Assembly: GCF_001274725.1 (NCBI RefSeq)
Contig: NZ_LGUF01000007.1
Location: 5,215,655-5,279,654 of the forward strand
DNA from: Sporosarcina globispora
Lineage (GTDB): Bacteria; Bacillota; Bacilli; Bacillales; Cytobacillaceae
Reading direction: 5' to 3'
DNA: 64,000 bases
Below the pieces are notes generated by a model. The model saw only the letters and a list, made by a program, of their open reading frames with translations. It had not been told where the DNA came from and did no database searches. A program made the position numbers and the translations under genes. Of this stretch, positions 60,063-64,000 are shown one piece after another. Numbering within the stretch: position 1 is the first letter of the stretch; each line of letters opens with the position of its first letter.

Positions 60063-60215
60063 CTATTTCATAGCAGTCATTGATATCGCCTTTAGAAGTA
60101 AAAGAATATCCTGATGAATGCTGTTGCGTACTTGATCATCGCTACAGTTCTCAAAATCAGTCTGCAAACGTCCAAGTTCTCTAATGAATAGTAAGTTTTC
60201 TTCCTTACTAAGCAT
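60063..60215 (-). CDS. Small protein of unknown function
   Basis: A 50-residue frame (MLSKEENLLFIRELGRLQTD ... LLLKAISMTAMK) starts at ATG 60215 after an AAAAAGGAGCG site with about 8 bases spacing. It is helical and charged with no signal peptide; it has no motif I can name. The strong ribosome site and clean length favour a real gene, probably a small Bacillus-specific protein. Confidence 0.65.
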   Translation of the reverse strand: MLSKEENLLFIRELGRLQTDFENCSDDQVRNSIHQDILLLLKAISMTAMK

Positions 60216-60484
60216 AGTGTTTTCGCTCCTTTTTACATAGGGAAAGACACTATGTCGTTTCAGGTTAACACTATTGCATTTTATTTACAATCCATCCACA
60301 GGGCTTTTAGAAAGAGGCATGTCTCCTTTCATGGAGTCCTTGCTGATGAACCCATTTCAAAATCAAAGTAGGAAAACTGAATTTGCAGGGATATTAGTCT
60401 CACCTTTAATAAGTGAGACACTAATTTGGCTCCCCCGTGAACGTTCCCCAAAACCTGCTTTGTTGGCCATTCATTTTAGTTTCA
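60216..60484. other. Intergenic stretch
   Basis: No supported gene. GTCTCAC and GTGAGAC (about 60397-60419) form a 7-bp stem with a 9-base loop without a T-run, a possible weak terminator of the GtrA cluster read on the minus strand. Confidence 0.35.
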
Positions 60485-60925
60485 CTATTTAGTAAAAACG
60501 AGGTATTTTTGCCCGATATAGTTAGTTAATGTGTAAATGCCCGCTCCCAAAAGAACTGCAAGCTCTTCAGGCGAAACATCATGTCCGAGCAGGGTAAAAG
60601 CCTGGATAAATTCTGCAGCCAGGCCGCTTATGGAATAAGAAAGAATATAGCATAAAAACAGAATAAAAATGAAGCGCACCGCACTGCTTTGAATGCTTGC
60701 CCCGCTTCTAAAGGTGAACGTTCTGTTCAGGAAATAGCTGACAGCTGCCCCCGTACCATTTCCCAAAAATGTAGCTGTCCAATAAGACAGCTCCGCCAAA
60801 TCCAGCAGCATAAAAATCATTGATAATCCCACGAATGTATTGACTGTTCCGACAAGCAAAAATCGAATGAAGGTATTAGTTCGTTTCAGATAATGTTCCA
60901 AAATGAATGTCCGCGAGCTCATCAT
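60485..60925 (-). CDS. GtrA-family membrane protein
   Basis: This 146-residue protein has four hydrophobic segments (about 22-40, 50-70, 82-102, 120-140). FIRFLLVGTVNTFVGLSMIF is the family start and LNRTFTFRSG the conserved loop. GtrA proteins are thought to move bactoprenol-linked sugars across the membrane for cell-surface glycosylation. The start overlaps the glycosyltransferase gene by 50 bp in another frame, indicating strong coupling. Confidence 0.85.
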   Translation of the reverse strand: MMSSRTFILEHYLKRTNTFIRFLLVGTVNTFVGLSMIFMLLDLAELSYWTATFLGNGTGAAVSYFLNRTFTFRSGASIQSSAVRFIFILFLCYILSYSISGLAAEFIQAFTLLGHDVSPEELAVLLGAGIYTLTNYIGQKYLVFTK

Positions 60926-61913
60926 CCTGGTCTCCGTCCATAATCAAATGTCGGGAAATCGGCAGATTAAAGGCATCTACTTCAATTGAAAATTTAGGTC
61001 TGCGCTTCGTTTCTTTATAGATCTTCCCTATATATTCCCCCACGAGGCCAATGGCTGTCAGCTGAAGTCCGCCAAGCATCCAGATCGAGGCGATTAATGA
61101 GGTCCAGCCCGTTTCAGTTTCGCCAAAATAGCGCAGTCCAAGAAAGTACAGGCCAAATAGCAGGCTGATAATAAATGATCCGATGCCCAGTGCCAATACC
61201 ATCCGGATCGGCGTCACGGAAAAAGAAGTAATGCCCTCAAAGGAAAAGGCCAGCATTTTTTTCAGCGGATACTTCGTTTCCCCAGCAAGACGCTCTTTGC
61301 GGTCATAGTAAACATTAGCTGTTTTAAAGCCCAGCAAAGGCACAATTCCGCGCAAAAACAGATTGGTCTCCTCATAGCGCTGCAGCTCTTCCAATGCACA
61401 CTTACTCATCAGGCGAAAATCGGCATGGTTGTATACAAGATCAACGCCCATTTTCTTCATCAGTTTATAAAATCCCTGTGCGGTGCTTCTTTTGAAAAAC
61501 GTGTCACTCTCCCTCTTTCTTCTCACTCCATAGACAATGTCATACCCTTCCCGGAATTTCAGGATAAACTCCCGGATCACGGCAATATCATCCTGAAGAT
61601 CGGCATCGATGGACACCGTGCAGTCCGAAACCTTTCCTGCAGCGGTTAAGCCCGCAAGCAGGGCATTCTGATGTCCTGCATTTTTGGCAAGCTTCAGCCC
61701 CCGCACTTGGGGGTTATTGAGACTCTGCTTATAAATGAGCTGCCAAGTCCGGTCCCTGCTTCCATCATCTACAAACAGAATTTTGCTTTTATCAGAAACA
61801 AGATCATCATCCATTAATTCTTCAAGCAAACCATCCAGCTGTTCAATCGTATCCGGCAGTACCTCCTCTTCGTTATAGCAAGGAACTACGATGGTAAGTA
61901 CTGGGTTGTTCAT
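60876..61913 (-). CDS. GtrB-like family 2 glycosyltransferase
   Basis: This 345-residue protein starts at ATG 61913 (AGGAGGAAATAAG ribosome site). The catalytic domain has LTIVVPCYNEEEVLPDTIEQ near residue 4 and the DxD metal site in TVSIDADLQDDIAVI near 95; GIVPLLGFKTANVYYDRKER near 200 is typical of DPM1/GtrB-type enzymes. Two C-terminal membrane spans (about 245-270 and 280-305) anchor it. It makes an undecaprenyl-phosphate sugar. Extra C-terminal acidic tail (DGDQDDELADIHFG) is unusual. Confidence 0.88.
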   Translation of the reverse strand: MNNPVLTIVVPCYNEEEVLPDTIEQLDGLLEELMDDDLVSDKSKILFVDDGSRDRTWQLIYKQSLNNPQVRGLKLAKNAGHQNALLAGLTAAGKVSDCTVSIDADLQDDIAVIREFILKFREGYDIVYGVRRKRESDTFFKRSTAQGFYKLMKKMGVDLVYNHADFRLMSKCALEELQRYEETNLFLRGIVPLLGFKTANVYYDRKERLAGETKYPLKKMLAFSFEGITSFSVTPIRMVLALGIGSFIISLLFGLYFLGLRYFGETETGWTSLIASIWMLGGLQLTAIGLVGEYIGKIYKETKRRPKFSIEVDAFNLPISRHLIMDGDQDDELADIHFGTLSETN

Positions 61914-61929
61914 TCTTATTTCCTCCTGC

Positions 61930-63609
61930 TTATATGGCTTTATATAGGTAGATTTTCCACACAGAGCTTTTTGATTCAAAAACCTTTTCCAGCACAAGCT
62001 GATTATCTCCCGCATTGTCGATCGGAACGGAGGAAAAAAGATAGGAACCGCCCATGGCCTTAAAGGCTTCTGTATTCAATTCAAGATCCTTCAGCCTTTT
62101 TTTCGTGCGCTTTTTAAACATATAATGCTTGCCAAGCTCGTCCGTAAAGAGATAACATCTTCCTCCCCATTCGTCAAAATAAATGCGGATGGTTTTATTT
62201 TTTTCCAGCTCTTTTTCAATGATTTTCCGGAATTGATATTTGTATGTTAAAGGATAGAAATTATTATACGAATCCAGCGTGTAGAACCCATTGTACTGAG
62301 CAATGGCTGGATGAAGTCCAATGCTTGCCACCCGGTAATCCTCCTGCGGGAGACCAATGTATTCCTCAATAGCCGCGAACTGTTCTTCCGCGTAAAACTG
62401 TTTGACAGTTGGCTTATTCTGAAAAAGAATTTCCTCGTTAAAAAAGGACACGGCAAGCACCTGGGCAAGCACAAAAACCGGGACCAGCCTCCTCCAGAAC
62501 TGTCCATGTGCCCAAATGATTTTCAAAGATAGCGCGAATAGCACATAAATCACAAGCGGCCTTAAAAAGTGATACCTGGCAAAGTTGAATGTATCAAGCA
62601 CATGAAAACGCTCAGTAAGCGGCAGCCAGCCTTTGTAAAACCAGAAGGCATACCATACAGATAAAGCAAAATTAAGGAAAAACAGAAACATAAACACCTT
62701 TTCCTTCTTCCAATTTTTCTGCCTTATCGTCATAAAAAGCGCCACAAACATCAGCGGAAGAATGACCAGAGTATGCATCGTGGCAACATGGTGGTGCCCT
62801 AGAGCAAAGTTCTTGAAGGCTAGCCTGACGCAATGCCAAAAGGTTAACCTCGCATGAAAATATTCATCCCGGCTGTTCGGCTCATCGTCAAAAAGAAACG
62901 AATAAACCAGCCTGTATTCCACTATAAAAAAAATTCCGGTCATATAAACAATCGATAAAAGAAATGGCCAATTCCATGTTCTTTTCCGGATCACGTCCGT
63001 CAGCCAGAAAAGCCCCATGGCGCTCAGGAAAAAGAAAAATCCAAGGACAATGCTCGCATATAAAGGCAATAGTGTGAGGGCAAGGACATTTTTCCACGAC
63101 CTTTCCCCCTGCCTGATGTTTAAAAAAGCCCAAAGCGCAGGCGGCATCCCAAGTGTGCTCAGCATCCCGGATGGCCAGAATGGCGTGAAGGCAAAAGCAA
63201 GGGCTGTCCCAATCGTGATGGGCGCCCACTTTTCTTCTTTAAGAAAATGCTTTTTCAAAAGCAAATACATGCCGATGAATGCAAATACCCTTGTGATCGT
63301 CTGGCTGAGTGCATAAGCGATCATCGTCGGAAAAAGGGCATACAGCCAAACAATTATTGTATATTCAGAGCCAAACGCATTGCGGGACAAATTTCCGTTC
63401 ATGATTTGTGGAATGACAGCGTCAATCGACCCTGTCAGCTGCCCGCTTTCAGAAAGGACTTTATACCAGGCCAGATTGGAGTCAAGATTATCATGAACGC
63501 GGATATGGGCGTTTTCACCTAATATGTAAAGGGGGGATACAAACAAAACTAAGGCAATACCGGCCAGAATAAGGAGATTTTTCTCGGCTGTCATTTTTTT
63601 AAAAAGCAA
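61930..63609 (-). CDS. Polytopic membrane protein, DUF6044-like
   Basis: This 559-residue protein has about twelve hydrophobic segments and a C-terminal soluble region (about 430-555). The loop after the first span (IRVHDNLDSNLAWYKVLSES) is typical of YfhO/DUF6044-type glycosyltransferase-like proteins. It probably starts at TTG 63609 with GAGGTG upstream. It is the first gene of the GtrA/GtrB-like cluster and may attach the lipid-linked sugar to an acceptor outside the membrane. The acceptor is unknown. Confidence 0.72.
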   Translation of the reverse strand: MLFKKMTAEKNLLILAGIALVLFVSPLYILGENAHIRVHDNLDSNLAWYKVLSESGQLTGSIDAVIPQIMNGNLSRNAFGSEYTIIVWLYALFPTMIAYALSQTITRVFAFIGMYLLLKKHFLKEEKWAPITIGTALAFAFTPFWPSGMLSTLGMPPALWAFLNIRQGERSWKNVLALTLLPLYASIVLGFFFFLSAMGLFWLTDVIRKRTWNWPFLLSIVYMTGIFFIVEYRLVYSFLFDDEPNSRDEYFHARLTFWHCVRLAFKNFALGHHHVATMHTLVILPLMFVALFMTIRQKNWKKEKVFMFLFFLNFALSVWYAFWFYKGWLPLTERFHVLDTFNFARYHFLRPLVIYVLFALSLKIIWAHGQFWRRLVPVFVLAQVLAVSFFNEEILFQNKPTVKQFYAEEQFAAIEEYIGLPQEDYRVASIGLHPAIAQYNGFYTLDSYNNFYPLTYKYQFRKIIEKELEKNKTIRIYFDEWGGRCYLFTDELGKHYMFKKRTKKRLKDLELNTEAFKAMGGSYLFSSVPIDNAGDNQLVLEKVFESKSSVWKIYLYKAI

Positions 63610-63733
63610 CCTTTACACCTCTGAGTTCAGGATTATTTACAGCTTTAGGGTTCACGAACAGGGGCAAAATATTCAGGAAGGGATAATACAACCACCTCCG
63701 ACATAAAAACAGAGTGGAAAGGGGTGGGATTTT

Positions 63734-63898
63734 ATGATTAAAAAAGCAGTTATTCCCGCTGCAGGCCACGGAACCCAATTTCTGCCGGCCACAAAGGCAC
63801 AGCCCTAGGAAATGCTCCCCATCGTCGACAAGCCCGCTATTCAATACATTGTGGAGGAAGCCGCCGCTTCAGGGATTGAAGATATTATCATCATATGA
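63734..63898 (+). pseudogene. galU: 5' relic of a UTP-glucose-1-phosphate uridylyltransferase gene
   Basis: The frame starts MIKKAVIPAAGHGTQFLPAT with KAQP, then a TAG stop (63806-63808, expected AAG lysine) and continues EMLPIVDKPAIQYIVEEAAA with SGIEDIIII before ending at TGA 63898. The family reads GLGTRFLPATKAQPKEMLP here, so the catalytic arginine is also changed to glutamine. The remaining 80 percent is missing; the sequence passes into a repeat-like stretch. Confidence 0.85.
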
Positions 63899-63939
63899 CT
63901 TGTGATATCCGTCAGGGTGGGACCTGTACCAGCTACGGG

Positions 63940-64000
63940 TTCGGACTCTCCCGTCAGCTTTCTCCTTCTCCTGTCCGAATGAGCACCAGGTCTTCTCAAA
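63940..64000. repeat. Left-arm-like part of the GGGACAGG element
   Basis: GGTTCGGACTC ... TTTCTCCTTCTCCTGTCCGA and CACCAGG resemble the left arm at 54484-54540. The window ends inside the element, so its extent is unknown. It lies just after the galU relic. Confidence 0.5.

Noticed and set aside
60274-60492. 72-residue plus-strand frame before gtrA
   Set aside because: No ribosome site, no motif, overlaps the end of the convergent GtrA gene; chance frame.

Overview
The window looks like chromosomal DNA of an aerobic, spore-forming Bacillaceae species, of a Cytobacillus, Mesobacillus or Bacillus type. This is inferred from AGGAGG ribosome sites, moderate-to-low GC, Bacillus-type proteins (RsbR co-antagonist, HtpX, HtrA, an AadK-like enzyme, a possible spore-appendage protein) and cre, Fur and PlcR-type boxes. 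No rRNA, tRNA, CRISPR array or replication origin was seen.

Layout. 1-2.3 kb: 5' part of an acetyl-CoA hydrolase/CoA-transferase gene, a LytTR regulator and a CBS-ACT (CbpA-like) protein. 2.3-10.1 kb: a minus-strand 2-hydroxyacid operon (TAXI TRAP transporter, GntR regulator, GlcD/GlcF-like dehydrogenase, LhgO) behind a cre site and a perfect operator palindrome overlapping the promoter. 10.2-19 kb: acetyltransferase, then a carbamoylase-type amidase, a pair of membrane proteins, two NAD(P)-dependent dehydrogenases, a PucR-type activator and a BenE-like transporter. 19-23.3 kb: RND efflux relic, cysteine-rich tandem-repeat protein with a frameshift, CBO0543-like membrane protein, MerR/TipAS regulator. 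23.3-27 kb: acyl-CoA dehydrogenase divergent from a LiuR-like MerR regulator and an acyl-CoA synthetase. 27.8-33.1 kb: AadK-like enzyme, NCS2 permease, DUF819 relic, ABC exporter pair, Fur-boxed frameshifted small gene. 33.2-42.2 kb: DUF1836, HtpX, methyltransferase, RsbR, sodium-dependent transporter and the kynurenine pathway (kynA, kynB, kynU) with a divergent TetR regulator. 42.2-45.4 kb: HtrA, PrsA-like foldase and an ABC ATPase whose permease is gutted. 45.6-56.7 kb: accessory, AT-richer region with haloperoxidase, SMI1, DUF6094 and Tn3 relics and a PlcR/NprR-like regulator divergent from a 1370-residue subtilase carrying a dockerin-like tail. 56.8-64 kb: MerR-controlled MFS pump, cold-shock protein, GtrA/glycosyltransferase/DUF6044 cluster and a broken galU.

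The most striking unexplained structure is a set of intergenic arrays in three sequence families (GACCGATA, TTCGCGGATAT, GGCGCAATTAT) that share a 20-21 bp period, about two helical turns of DNA, plus a fourth array of about 51-53 bp units. Several dispersed repeat elements sit exactly where genes are truncated (DUF819, haloperoxidase, galU, possibly the RND relic), which suggests that they mark deletion or recombination junctions. Product names come from recognising sequence features by eye; no database search was possible.
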